64,000 nucleotides of DNA from Hetaerina americana (GCA_022747635.1 JAKTNV010000027.1:2341001-2405000), one strand, 5' to 3'; positions 1 to 11,305 are shown, counted from the stretch's first letter. The notes: generated by a model from the letters alone, not told the origin. Program-made: numbers and translations.

Positions 1-655
1 CCTCCACTGACCGGTAAGGCACGTTGATAAACCACGATTGGGGTGGGGCGATACCGATGGGTGGTGCTCAACTGATAGAGATATAACTTCGGGCGTTCCC
101 CAAGGAAGTGTAATAGGACCGCTTTCATTCTTAATATACATGAATGACTTAAGCTTACACGTTAGTACCAACCTTGGATTATTTGCTGACGACACGGTGG
201 TATGCAGGGAAATAAGGACCCTTGGAGATTTAGAGCTACTCTATAGAGACTTAGATCAATCTCGGATTGGTGCAAGTAATGGGGACTACTGCTTAATATG
301 GACAAATGCGCAGTTTGGGAATTTTGGAACAAAGGAACCGGCGAACAGGACTTAAATTTTGAAGTAGAGGTTTCAGTGCTAACTACGGCCGATCCATTCA
401 AATATTTGGGGGTAGTTCTAGCATGAAGCCTTTCATGGGGAGTACATATCAGAAAAATATACGGATCGGCTTAAAAGAAACTCGGCTTCATTAAACGGGA
501 GGTGGGGAAATTTAATGAAAAAGTTAAGGAGGGGTGTTATTTTGCTCTAGTTAGGGCAAATTTGGAATACGTCGCAAGTATTGGGGTTCCCTGGGAGAAT
601 ATTTGACAAAACGAATGAGATAGAAAGAGAAAATTGGCCAGATTCGTCAAAAATT
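1..655 (+). mobile_element. CR1/L2-like LINE, decayed reverse transcriptase fragment
   Basis: Remnant of the reverse transcriptase of a non-LTR retrotransposon. The open part (38-355) reads SGVPQGSVIGPLSFLIYMND followed by LFADDTVV; these are the RT palm motifs, FADD carrying the catalytic aspartates. The reading then shifts frame: PFKYLGVVL is seen near 390-420 and RANLEYVASIG near 550-590, the same C-terminal RT segment that recurs in better copies at 17.8, 27.5 and 38.9 kb. Stops and frameshifts make it inactive. The element runs off the left edge, so its 5' extent is unknown. The CR1/L2 assignment comes from the conserved LEYA..WDP...VQRR block of sister copies. Confidence 0.8.
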
Positions 656-1203
656 GTAGTTGGAGATGTAGATACTCACAATGGCATGTCCCCACAGAAG
701 CTGTCGGGCGCCTGCTGCTGTATCGTTATCAATTCAGGCTGGAGTCAAGCGAGTGCAGTATCGCTGGAGAGCGCTGTGAATTGCAGTCGATGACCGATGA
801 ATAATACGAGCACATAGCAGATAGTGGGTTTGAGCGTCGTAGCGTAACTTCGTGCACTGCATTATTGGAATATTTTCCTGGCGAAACGTGCGCTGAATAA
901 GATTCAGTTCTGGTCTGAAAAGTGTCGAAATTCCTTCGCCTTTACATCTGGGAGAGAGTGGGAACGGAATTTATTCGTTCACATATCGTCAATCAGACCC
1001 AAATACAGGGACCCTGTATAAGCAGTTTTTTAAGATTGAGATTTGCCCCGATTTCGCGTGAGTGCTTTCTTGCAGCCGATGCTTTCCAAGTAAAAGTCGT
1101 ATTGCTCGCTGGTCAAGTGTCGGAGTTATTTTTCCGACAGATTAGTGCCTTGCATTAGTGCGCTGATTTATTAATTCTTTCGGAGGCAGTTCAATAAATA
1201 ATA
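656..1203. other. No gene recognised
   Basis: Open stretches of 60-80 codons occur at 581-793 and 922-1158, but they show no motif and no codon pattern I recognise. It may be old, decayed repeat sequence. Confidence 0.4.
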
Positions 1204-1216
1204 ATGGTAATATTCG

Positions 1217-1435
1217 AAAATTTGTTGTCTCAGGCGTAACTTTGTGGAATTTGCATAACATATTGAAATGTAATGAAATAATTGACTTTGTAATTCCACA
1301 CACTTTATTTAAAAACACACGACCCAGGTGATGATGACGTCACCTGATGATGACGTTCAACGTCGAAACCTGGGTCGTGTGTTTTTAAATAAAGTGTGTG
1401 GAATTACAAAGTCAATTATTTCATTACATTTCAAT
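1217..1435. mobile_element. Palindromic PLE-like insertion with 13-bp target duplication
   Basis: The 13-mer ATGGTAATATTCG occurs at 1204-1216 and again at 1436-1448, directly flanking the element, as expected for a target-site duplication. Inside, 1262-1328 and 1369-1435 are near-perfect inverted repeats of about 67 bp. The centre, about 40 bp, is asymmetric and holds a hammerhead-like motif. A very similar motif lies 3' of a Penelope GIY-YIG endonuclease fragment near 28.5 kb, which is why I call this Penelope-like. No coding capacity; a terminal fragment inserted as a fold-back. Confidence 0.7.
1341..1378 (+). ncRNA. Hammerhead-ribozyme-like motif
   Basis: Read 5' to 3' the parts are: CAC (stem I), CTGATGA (core), one unpaired T, GACGT/ACGTC (stem II, loop TCA), GAAA (core), a short CC/GG stem III, then TC at the expected cleavage position and GTG closing stem I. 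This is the order of a type I hammerhead with the very short stem III known from Penelope-like elements. Doubts: an extra base before stem II and only 3 bp in stem I, so a monomer may be weak or inactive. Confidence 0.5.
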
Positions 1436-1591
1436 ATGGTAATATTCGTCGCTCCCGGGCAACTATTTTGTGCGACGCATGGGGAACCTCTTGTTTGCGG
1501 CGCACATTATTACGTTCATCAATTATTTGCACTGCGAGGGCTGACCAGAAATTAGCTTTCGTTTCGGCCTAACATGGGTTGGACTTGAGTC

Positions 1592-1889
1592 TAGGGGATC
1601 GAGATGGTGCGGGGGCTGACGTACTGGCTTCCCACCCAGAGGGTCCAGGTTCAAATCCCGGCGGTGTTGAATATATTTCGGAGGTATCTCGATCCCTACT
1701 TGAGGTGCTTTCTGGAGGACACTCTGAGTGATTTCGCCGTCCGTCGGATGAGACGTTAAGCTGCGGACCCCTTGGTGCCTTTCGTAAAGAGTCGTCGGGT
1801 TTCTCTCCACCCTTCATCCTTTCCTGTCTATCCCTAGTAGCGGAAATGACTTCAGCTGTCTGTCGCCTCCCCTAAATACTACTACTACT
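1592..1889 (+). mobile_element. SINE family A (tRNA-derived), full copy
   Basis: The head carries polymerase III promoter-like boxes: GATGGTGCGGGGGCTGACG (A-box region) and GGTTCAAATCC (B box). The body contains CCGTCCGTCGGATGAGACGT and the tail is (ACT)n. ACTTGAGTC occurs at 1583-1591 and again at 1890-1898, a 9-bp target duplication that sets both ends. Sister copies are at 44191-44501 (-), 30472-31150 (+, interrupted) and 56085-56195 (-, head only). The tRNA-like head shows no complete cloverleaf, so it is not a tRNA gene. Confidence 0.85.
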
Positions 1890-1914
1890 ACTTGAGTCAT
1901 CATCTTGGTGTCTA

Positions 1915-2525
1915 TACACGTCCCCACACTCAGTACTACGCATCCTGCCGTGGTAGTGTGTGTGCAGACTGTGGTTCTTCTTATACTTTGCTCACTTTTC
2001 GAATTGTTAAAATGTGCGCTGCAATAGAAAATACCGCGAATTGTGAAGTGCGTTCTGTGATTATGTTTATACTGGCAAAACACTAAAAACATGCCAATTT
2101 AAATTTATAGGTAAATTTGTGAAGCATGCTCGGAGGCGACAGCGGAGAGAGGCAGTGGTGCATTCTCAGTATAAAAATGGCCACATCACCAATGTTCACG
2201 ACGAGGACACCGCAGTGGTCGACCTAGCCTTGTGATAGATGAACTGGCGATCGCAAAATCAACTAAAAAATTCATGAAAATCGCCGAGTTACGACTATGA
2301 TTCTCTAGCTAAACATCGCTTGCAACACAGGGCTTTGATAGTGACGCGGAATAGCATGGTGGTTTATAAACAACTGGATAAAATGTAAGGCGACAGATTT
2401 CTTCAGAGACGGAATTGAGAAAAGCTTGTGCATCAATAAATGCTTCCATTTGAATGGCGAATATTTATAAAAATAGATTAAGTATGTGCCTTTCAAATGT
2501 ATATCATAAGAATTTCACTTTGACC
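1915..2525 (+). mobile_element. Mariner family B, internally deleted copy
   Basis: Decayed mariner-type element lacking the catalytic core. The N-terminal side reads CAAIENTANCEVRSVI, the start of a mariner helix-turn-helix region, near 2010-2065. After a break it resumes with transposase C-terminal sequence: FLQRRN followed by a stretch encoding a degraded KCLNLNGDY-like end around 2400-2470. The middle, which would hold the D,D34D triad, is missing. Copies at 16725-17350 and 31373-31830 have the same layout, so this looks like a non-autonomous family rather than random decay. Confidence 0.75.
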
Positions 2526-2654
2526 TTTGACACCAGCAGTAAAAGTTTGACATTGAACAACACTGTTATTTACTCTAATTTCCTCGAGGTGGAATTATAC
2601 GGTAAAGGTGCTTAAAAATCCTAAAATGCAATTTAATCTTACCCTTAATTATAG

Positions 2655-3360
2655 CTTTCCTGCATCTACGTGGCAAGGAGTGTTAGGTCCCCACCTGTAA
2701 AAGAGAATAAAACCTCATGCAAAGCCTACAAAGTCATGCAAATCTGCACCCATATAAGGGTTTATATTTATGCAAAAACCTTAATCATATACACGCCTGC
2801 AAATACATTTGCTATCAACTAACATACACATGCACCTACGAATATACCTGATGTCTTTGCAATGTGTATTTTGTTCCGACTTTTCAATTAAATATTTTTA
2901 ATATTTCTAAAGTGACTTCGGTTTCTTACTATCATGGTTCCTGATTGTCCAGGGAAAGAGTGAGTATTTGTATCTATCTGTACTGCAATCTATCTCTCTT
3001 ATCTCATATTTGTGGTCTGATCTACCTTAGTAGTGTGGGGGCCATAGTAATAATTCCTTTAGTGTCTCTGTCAAACTCGTTTGTTCTGAACCTTTCTATA
3101 AGTCTAAGTCTCGCTTGTTTTCTTCGCATCTAAAGTGGCGCACAGCCCCTAAAAGGGCTTTCACCCACGGCTTCTTATCGTTACTATTTTTGACGAATAT
3201 GGTAGATTTTCTCTGTACTTTATCTAATTTTTTGCCAAACTTTCTTATAAGGATCCCAAATACTTGTGGTATGTTCCAATTTTTTAAAAAGTAGATTATA
3301 GTTTGTTGTTTTATTAAGTAATCTACCGGTTGAGGTAGGTTTTTGGATGAACACAACTAC
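2655..3360 (-). mobile_element. CR1/L2-like LINE, 3' end
   Basis: On the - strand, 3356-3130 encodes FGKKLDKVQRKSTIFVKN, the C-terminal RT segment seen in other copies here. It is followed by a roughly 470-bp 3' UTR ending near 2655 with TTTTACAGGTGGGGACCTAA, a diverged form of the standard end. It is 5'-truncated, as most LINE insertions are. Frame interruptions make it inactive. Confidence 0.75.
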
Positions 3361-3534
3361 CAAATAAATATTTTGTGACTCCTAACAAAACACAATCCAG
3401 CAACCTACTCTGCGTCAATTACAATCTTATTTATTAATAAATATGCAGAACATTTGAAATATTAAGTTGCCCAATCATTTTACACTTAATCCTCACAATT
3501 GATTCCTGTTTCCCCAGCGCCCAGTAATTGTATT

Positions 3535-3700
3535 TTTTTATTTGTTTATTTTTATTCTTTTTGCATTAGTCTGAAAACAGAACTTCGACCTTAACATCAG
3601 ACCTAGAGTATAGATACAACAATTTGGCAATTCCATACACCCAAGGCATAGGTGGAGGAAAAACCACCTAGGCGGGAATCGAACCCGGGAAATCTGGGTA
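3535..3700 (-). mobile_element. SINE family C (tRNA-derived), partial
   Basis: On the - strand a B-box-like GGTTCGATTCCCGCCTAGG is followed by GGTTTTTCCTCCACCTATGC, matching the head and body of the copy at 21195-21400. The A-box half is missing or decayed beyond about 3700. Confidence 0.7.
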
Positions 3701-4530
3701 TTTTTGTGAATTATTAGTTATAAACATTTTTTTTATGTGCACAATTTTATTCCTACGTCGTAGCTTTACCATTTTCCACAAGGTGACTTAGTTAACGGGC
3801 AAATAAAGAAGCATACCTTGCCTGGCGAACTCGTACGTACTCGTTCGTACTCGAAGGGGTACGTGGTGAAAACGATTCAAACTCCTCTTTTCTAAACGTG
3901 CTTCCCATATTATGGACAAGCTTCTCACCACCTGGAATATAATTAAAATAAACTTTGATGACCTGAGTAATTTAAAATTCAGATAATAACTGACCTAAAA
4001 ATTTAGAAAGACAATTTGATCATTATAGTAAGTTCTCAGGAAGACAATCTAGTAAAAATTCCTTAATTTCTCCACATAACACATTTTGTTTCATGTGTTA
4101 CAATTTAGATCATCAATATTTCGCTTGATTCCATACATCGTTTGAAACCTGTGATATTTCACCGAATTTGAGTGCTGCTGTACGTGTTCCTTAACCGCCC
4201 TAGGCCCGACTCCCGATGGAACCTCGCTAGGTGGAAAGGTCCACGAATCGAACCTCACGTGAGAGATCACGCAATTAAAAATTATAACATGCTCGGTTAT
4301 TGGCCCAATTATTCCGTGAAGCATCGAAGATTGTTCAGGCAAAAGTCCCACGTTGCGTTAATTTGGATCGTGAAATAATCGGGAAATTTCAAAATTAAAA
4401 TTTCCAATCTATAGACTGAAATCGAATCGTGTTCGCACAAGCGGCATCGGTACAAAGTTTAAATGGAAATTAACGCGTAGTTATTTAAGCAGTACCTACG
4501 TTTAACCGAGATTGTGAATTATATTTATTT
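3701..4530. other. No gene recognised, AT-rich
   Basis: No motif was recognised in either strand. Overlapping open frames at 4091-4378 on both strands have no family signature. Confidence 0.4.
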
Positions 4531-4534
4531 TAAA

Positions 4535-5075
4535 CATCCTCCCACCAGGGAAAAAACTTGTTTCTTTTTCCAGTATCTACCATCGCTCCCAAGGAAGTGT
4601 AATTCCTTCACTTTTTCCAACTTATCCGTATGAAAACTCTTTTTATGGGCCATATTACGATTTTTCCTAATGCTGACAGAGGTGGATTTGTTGGAAAGGA
4701 CGAAAAAATTGCAAATACTCCTTGCGTTAATTGATTGTGACAATTTCCCAACCCCCTTACAGTCCCGACTTGGCACCAGCAGACTATGAAATCCTCCATA
4801 CCTAAAAGGATACCATTATGGGATCTTAAGGGCCGTCAAAAAAGTTTGCCCTTGTACCCTTAAAGACCTACCACCTACCAGGAAGCCCTCGAGTCGTGGA
4901 GAAGCCGCTCTGGCAAAAGTATGTCGACGCTCAAGGAATGCACTACGGACCGTTGGAACAATATCCGAAATAAATCTATTTTTCCGAAACTTTTCCCGGT
5001 ACTTTTCATACAAACCATGCATAACATTACCTCGTCTCACATACGTATTTTCAAGCCAATTTTTGAATTTTGATG
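4535..5075 (+). mobile_element. Mariner family A, C-terminal part
   Basis: The block near 4745-4790, read across frames, gives SPDLAPADY, the third catalytic region of mariner transposases. It continues with sequence corresponding to a KDLPPT...EAWKSRW-like C terminus and KYVDAQGM near 4910-4945. The 3' end CTTTTCATACAAACCATG matches the terminal repeat of the copies at 24.1 and 37.0 kb. Stops and frameshifts are present, and 4535-4735 is only loosely assignable. Confidence 0.7.
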
Positions 5076-6335
5076 CCATGGATTTTCTCAATAAAAAATG
5101 ATCACGACTCGATATTCTTCGAGCTTCAGTTTTTAAGTGTTAAGAAACACGACATACTTTCGCGATCACTAAAGTGGTGAAATAAAGGAGCGACGGAATT
5201 CCGAGGAACATAATATATTACGCGCCTCGAGTTATTGCATTCCCCCCTCTCCCCTTGAGAATCCTGCTCAATAGAGAGGGAGGGGGCCACGCCTCTCGGA
5301 CTCTCCGGCCCCGGCCGGGCGCGGGGTCGCATTGACCACCCGCGGCCCTCACTTTCTCGGCCGGTTACACTGGTAGAAAGGCCTGAGGCGGGTTCACTTT
5401 TTCTTTCGGCAACCTCCCTCTTCTCCCCTCCCTCCGCACACACTCTCCCTCTCTCCGCTGATAAAAAGAGTGCAAGCACTACGGAACGCCCGCTTGGAGA
5501 ACGGTGCGCGGGAGGGCATCGACATCGACACATAAATATCCCGCAATCCACCAAAAAGGTGTGTGGCAGGGGGTGCAAGCGCCAGGAAGGAAGGGTTAGT
5601 GATGGTGGAGTATATGGGATAGGAAGGGAAAAGGGAAAATATTCAGTAAAAATCTATAAAGCAGTGAGCAAATTTGTTTGCATGCTGGATGAAGGATTAA
5701 ACTCAAAACAAAGTATAATTCACCTGATAAATTAGTTATTTGTCATGCGAAAAAATGGAGTAAAGATTAACCACGGCCATTTATATGACAGATTACCACC
5801 ATAAAAAGATATCCCTTACAGAATTTAAAAGTAAAAATTCGAAATTCTGCCATCATATGGACACGCAACGCATAGTCTCCGCCCTTAGAGTCAAAGGTAT
5901 GGAAAGTGACACAAAGCTGTAGGCAGTGGACGACTCCCCCCCCCCCCCCCCCCCGCACAACAGAGAGAGAGAGAGACGAGAGATGGAAGGAGAAGCTTAA
6001 AAACAGACGAAGCAGGGTGAGCAATACTGTTAATGGCGGTCCCATGTGGTTAGGGGGGAAGATTTTCCTTCAACAAAACAAACGAGGTTAGTGAAGATGC
6101 ATGCAATTTCGTAAAACTAATTATTCCCTCGGCGGTGAGGGTGGCAAGTGGGATATTTGCTATCTCTAACCCGACAGTTCCTATCCTGTATTACCCGTGG
6201 GCAGGAGGAGTCCTTCAGTCTGCTAGTTCTGGAATTTATTGCCCGAATTTTATATTAGCGTTTCAAAACAAGAAGAATTTACCAGTCAACAACCATATAA
6301 GGATAGAAACCAGGGAAAATTCCATCAAAAATTTC
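5076..6335. other. No gene; GC-rich patch, LINE 3' scrap and poly-C tract
   Basis: The 5230-5540 region is strongly GC- and CpG-rich compared with its surroundings. A 150-codon open frame on the - strand (5126-5578) is probably a by-product of that composition. At 5546-5580 a short - strand LINE 3' terminus is visible (CACCCCCTGCCACACACC). A run of about 18 C lies at 5936-5953. Nothing else was recognised. Confidence 0.45.
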
Positions 6336-6339
6336 GTTT

Positions 6340-6720
6340 GCAGCAGTTTTGCGTCAACGTTTCGTATTGTTATGTGAGACATGGACAATCAGGAAAGTGG
6401 AAAGAAAAAAGCTTGAGGCAATGGAAACGTGGACTTTGAGGACACTGACAAAAACAAGGTGGGTAGAAAGGAATAGGAATGAAAAAGTGAAGGCAGAAGT
6501 GATAGAAAAGTGATCGCCCTAAAGAGCAAAGGACAAAGAAGAGCAAAATTCATCGGACATTTACTAAGGCATAAACAATTCCTCAAGAACTTGTTTGAAG
6601 GAGAAGTTGTCGGGGAAAAAACGAAGAGAACGTCCCAGAACTGCTTTCTTCAAGAAATTGGAGCGTGAGATGGACTTCAGATCATATTCTAGTCTGATGG
6701 AAGAAGCAGTTTAGTGTTTT
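6340..6720 (+). mobile_element. RTE-like LINE, C-terminal fragment
   Basis: Frames read ETWTLRTLTKTRWVERNRNE, then FIGHLLRHKQFLKNLFEGEV near 6545-6605. This is the post-RT C-terminal segment also present at 43390-43930, with its W..R..R.....WIGH.LRHN pattern. An in-frame stop near 6511 and frameshifts inactivate it. Confidence 0.75.
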
Positions 6721-8025
6721 AGTGTTTGATGATATTGATCAAAGTGACCAATTTGCTTGCATGTTGGAGTGCGAATACTTTTCGAGACCTCGGCGCAGAA
6801 ACATGCGGCTCTACAGTTATTTATTAAATTTAACCCAATATTGAATCGTCTTTCTTCTAAAGATTCCCATCCCAAGTCCAGCAGCATTTCTGTGACGCTT
6901 TTTATTTGTCGCGAGGGTTATTAATGAAATGGGCTGCCCTGCGTTGAACAAGATGCACCGCGCATGCTTCGACCTTTTAGCATCCTTTCGCGCGCGAGTC
7001 TCCCACACATGAAGTTGCTGGTTGCGAAGGCTTCCGAAACTGAAAGAATCCGAGGGATTGACGATTTTAATTAAAACTATATTTCGGAAATATAAAAAAT
7101 TAATATTACTTATTTAAAAAACTTTCGGATTTGCAGTGGTCTGGTCGAAACGCTGCAGATATACCCAAATTATCTCCCAAGGATCTCTAAATATAACTCA
7201 TCCATTAGAATTTTTAATAATCACGCTTTCCATTAATTAGTCTTTCGACAAAAGTCTGTTTAATATGTCCCATAATCGGTGCAATGCCTCTAATCTTCAA
7301 TAAAAATCAGTATTCAAGGGATGAGGACATATCCGAAAGTCTTTGAAAAACTGTTATTCAATACAGACTTTTTTCCGTTTTGGGAAAAAATATGCTCTCA
7401 TTTCCACTCCATTTCGAAGACTTTATGCTTTTACGGTTCCAATATTTCCGTGTTCCTCGTTGCGAGTTGAATGCGTTTGCCAGTTACCGATGCGTTTCTC
7501 AGTTGAAGCGATCTCCTCATTATTAGACGCCAACGACCCATTGTGTTCCTTAATCATTGCATAAAGAAAATGCTTCATATTTTAGGACCAACTCTTACCA
7601 TTTATTAATGAAATATTACGTGATAGTGATCTTTACTGGAAATTAATGAGAGATATTTTGCAATACGTTATCAATTTCATCGTATTTTATTGATAATCAT
7701 TCATCAGGATGTGTAACATCGTTAATCAGAGGCATTATCAGCAGATTTCTTCAGATATTTACGATTATAAATCATTTTTTTAATGTTTATGCAGACACTT
7801 ATTTGGAAAGGTTATTTATATTTTTCTCTAAAGCATTATGAATCGAACCTCGGATGAGCATACAAAATTATATTTATCATGCTATACAACACTTGTGCGA
7901 CAATTTGAAATTATAATTTCATTTAAAAAAGTGCGTAGTGATACCATTTTGGAAAAAGAGCAATTCCCTACAGAAAGCCTACTGCATTGGGAGCACCGAA
8001 ATGGAATGTGGAGACTCGACTGAAT
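6721..8025. other. No gene recognised, AT-rich
   Basis: About 1.3 kb with no motif recognised on either strand. Open frames up to 73 codons are within random expectation. Confidence 0.4.
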
Positions 8026-8029
8026 ACTT

Positions 8030-8640
8030 GGGCGTTACCTTTCCTGGGTGAAACACATACTAGAGGGAATATGAGGACAAGCTTACAAAAGAATAGGATT
8101 TATTAGAACTGGGAACAAGGTGAATGTAATAAAAAGGTCAAAGAGAAATGGTATCTGTCGTTGGTTAGACCTCGTTTAGAATATGCTACATCTAGTGTAT
8201 GGGATCCTCACGAAGTTGGATTAATTGCCGAATTGGATCGCGTGCAGCGTAGAGGAGCTAGATTTGTAAAACGCTGTTATGATGAACTTAGTAGCGTATC
8301 CAAAATATTAAAGGGCCTAGGCTGGGAATCATTTGATGGAGCGAAGGTTAAATTACAGATTGAATATCTTGCATAAATTGGAAGGATGCCCCTTTAGCAA
8401 TAATTTTGAAAATGTGTTATTACCCCCATCGTATTACAGTAGGAGAGATAATGTCAATAAAATTAGATAGATTAAGTGCAGAACAGATAGATTTAAGATG
8501 TCATTTTCCCACGAGCGATAAGGGATCAAAATAACATTTTCCGACCGCCTAAGGCTCTTGTTCGGGCAAAAATTAACCTGGTGTGTATTCTGCCACGCAC
8601 CCTCTGCCACACACTGTAGCAGTGGCTTGCAGGGTTTTTT
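8030..8640 (+). mobile_element. CR1/L2-like LINE with 3' terminus (subfamily Y)
   Basis: 8161-8376 encodes VRPRLEYATSSVWDPHEVGL and ELDRVQRRGARFVKRCYDEL, the conserved RT C-terminal block, ending in LGWESFDGAKVKLQ. A decayed tail follows (RTDRFKMSF). The 3' end (8595-8637) is a hairpin with outer arms CTGC/GCAG and inner arms CACTG/CAGTG, then a poly-T run. It is truncated at its 5' end. Confidence 0.8.
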
Positions 8641-9428
8641 TTTAATAGCAAGAAATAAATCATTTTCGTGAGCTCTAACCTTCCTGTACGGAATACTGCC
8701 TTCACCCATTTCCTCCTCTTCCTTCGTTGGAGAAAGACCAGTCAGTTGCATCTGTCCAATTTCGTTTGCATTTGTCCTTTCATTTGTTTTTAATCTTCTG
8801 TCATTTTGCAATCTCCATGCATACACTCCAGACACAAAAGGGCGTGGCGCTGCGCCCCTTCTGCGATCCGAAAATCCCAAGGGTGGAGCCGTGTGCGTGA
8901 AATATTCGCGTGCATGGCATACCTACCCCTCCCACCGCACCTCTCTCGACCCTTTCTCATTCTCCAAGGGGTGGCAGGTGTCTGGACCGATTTTCCACCT
9001 GCCCACGGGAGGGAGGTGCGGCGGAATGCGGCCCAAGAGGATAATGGCCGCGAGAATAAAGGTATTACATCTAAAAGGGAAATTTATAGAAATGAAGCCC
9101 TCAGCAACGAGTCAGCGAACCAGGTCGTGCAGCACCAGCGGGTTACTCTCCCCGCCCCGCCCGACAAGAAAGTCGGCCAATGTTGTCCTTTCCTCGTGAG
9201 AGCGAAATGTATAAAAATATGACCATAGCCATCAATTTGAAGTTACAAAATGATTGGTTACCTCTGGTGCCTATTATTGTTGCCTTTTGGGAAATCAATT
9301 TATTGTGTATTATGCAACGTATTTGGTGGGAATTTGTTTTATATTTTTGAGGTGTCAGCACTTCGTTGTTTTTCCATCAGTAAATGATATTACTTCCATT
9401 ATTGTGCTGGTGCCAGGGAATACAAAGG
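8641..9428. other. No gene recognised; GC-rich patch
   Basis: 8800-9190 is GC- and CpG-rich and open in several frames (up to 148 codons), without recognisable domains. It could be regulatory or simply compositional. Confidence 0.35.
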
Positions 9429-9516
9429 ATTTCAATGCAACAATTTCAGAGTGTAAAAATCATTCGCCCCACTCAAGGCAAATGATTTTTACTCTCTGAA
9501 ATTGTTGCATTGAAAT
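9429..9516. repeat. 36-bp inverted repeat hairpin
   Basis: Arms 9429-9464 and 9481-9516 are reverse complements with one mismatch, separated by about 16 bases. The arm starts ATTTCAATGCAACAATTTCA. No other copy was seen in the window. It is too long and precise to be chance; most likely the end of a fold-back element. Confidence 0.85.
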
Positions 9517-9689
9517 GCACATTATCTGATGACTCTGTTAAAAGTTACTGTTGCGGCATCTCCCGCAGTTTCTGTGGAATTCAAGGGATTTTTGAACGCA
9601 TTAAAGCACGCATGCGCATAACCCATCTTCTCCTGCGCTATACACTCTTCAAGATTTAAAAGCCTTCGGATGATACTTTGGAAATTTAA

Positions 9690-10110
9690 CGACAGGATGA
9701 AAGAGCTTTGTTATTTCACGTTCGTTAGGCCCCACCTTGAGTATGCTGCGAGTGTATGGGATCCTCACGAGGTAGGATTAATTTTGGAACTAGACCGAGT
9801 GCAGCGTAAAGAGCAGCTATGCTTTTAAAGAGTTATTATGGACAAGGTAGCCGTGTCACGACCCCACTTGAAAGAATTAGGATGGGAGCCACTAAGTGAC
9901 CATAGGTTGAAATAAAGTTTAAATTTACCTTGTAAATTTTCGGCTTATGTGGGGATGTTAATGACATGTTACAGGTCCCGAATCACTATGGCAGATCATA
10001 TCACGTACGTGAAGTCAGGGGAGATTAATAATTAGAACGGATGCATTTAAAATGCTCTTTTTTCCTCGAACCATTAAAGATCAAAATAAATATGACAGCA
10101 ATCGCGTAGG
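9690..10110 (+). mobile_element. CR1/L2-like LINE, C-terminal fragment
   Basis: FVRPHLEYAASVWDPHEVGL at about 9720-9780 continues as ILELDRVQRK, then shifts frame into LKELGWEPL. Further on NHYGRSYHVREV and KCSFFPRTIKDQNKY match the FFPRTI tail of better copies. It is inactive and truncated at both ends. Confidence 0.8.
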
Positions 10111-10194
10111 ATATAATTATAATCGGCGAGTGAATATATTTTTTTCTGACAAGATCTCTTCTTCCGTAGTACGAAAAGGGTAATAATACATTTT

Positions 10195-10290
10195 TAAACA
10201 TCACTGCTAAAGAAACATCCTTCCAATTTATGGAAGAGAGATTTAATCTGTGATTTAACCTCCGCTCCATTGAGTGATTCCCAACCTAAC
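10195..10290 (-). mobile_element. CR1/L2-like LINE scrap
   Basis: On the - strand LLGELGWESLNGAEVKSQIK is followed by SLFHKLEGCFFSSDV. This is the same block as LGWESFDGAKVKLQ at 8.3 kb, in the opposite orientation. Confidence 0.7.
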
Positions 10291-11065
10291 TCCCCTAATA
10301 ATTGAATAGTGCCGTGGGCAACGCAGAGATGGCGTGTACTCATTTCCATTCTTCGCCAAATAAAACACGTCTCCCTTTCTCGCCTGCCCATTCGGTCAAC
10401 CCAACCCCTTCTTCCGCCTCCTCCCTCCCGCTGTGTCCTGCAGCGCCCCCGTGGGTCGCGGTGACCACGCGCGCGACCTTGGACACCGAGTGAGGGCATC
10501 GAATCAACGCCTCGCGACCCACCAAGAGACGCATAGAGGAATATTAAGCATTCTGTGTCGCGCTGTTTATCCCCTTCACCCCTCAAAGTAGTATTCTCGG
10601 AGGTCTTTATTCTCTGTTCCTACGTTCACTCCTCTCTTATCGTTCCGAACTCTTTCTGCGAAAGTAATCCTCCGTGGCATTCGCAGCAGTGAACGCTCGC
10701 ATCCATTCATTCATTCATCAGATTCTCGAGATTCAATTCACGGGATATTTCACTCTGTGCAAACACAATTTTTGATCCGTGTCACCATCATAATTGCTGG
10801 CCAATATTCGCTCATTAACGTCTTTTTTTTTAAGTGAAGCGTTTCCTCTGATATGACCCTCATCGCGAGCACACTCCTGGGTCAAGAGAGGTCGTCTTAG
10901 GAACTCAGAGTTCTTCGTATTGGTATGATATGGCGTTTAAAGCTACAATTGGTCCATCCTTTTGTTGATTTAAATGGGCGATTGTCCTTCGAAGAAGGTT
11001 TTACATCTCCCCATCCCATCTTATCGATTCTGCTCGAAGGCTCAACGTTGTGGGTTGATCACCCA
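10291..11065. other. No gene recognised; GC-rich patch
   Basis: 10370-10530 is GC- and CpG-rich. The remainder is AT-rich. No motif was recognised. Confidence 0.35.
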
Positions 11066-11069
11066 TTTA

Positions 11070-11305
11070 CATGAGGTATATTCGTAGGTGCATGTGTATG
11101 TTGCGAGTAAAAATAGTGAATGTATTTGCATGCATGTAAGTTAAAAAGGTTTTTTAATAAATGAATACACCCTTGTGTTTGTAGATTGATATGAATTTGT
11201 TTGGTTGCGCTCCAATGGTTATATTCTTTTTTACGGATGGTTACCTAACACCCCCGCCATACGCCCTTGAGGCGGCTCCTACACCTGCATCTACACAATG
11301 CCCCG
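11070..11305 (+). mobile_element. CR1/L2-like LINE 3' UTR and terminus
   Basis: This is the 3' UTR seen in copies at 18.2-18.4 and 28.0-28.2 kb: TTGTTTGG, TTTTTTACGGATGGTTACC, then the terminal hairpin region CCCCGCCATACGCCC. The RT part is absent, a strong 5' truncation. Confidence 0.7.

Noticed and set aside
5126..5578. 150-codon - strand frame
   Set aside because: Crosses a GC-rich patch and a LINE 3' scrap; no domain.
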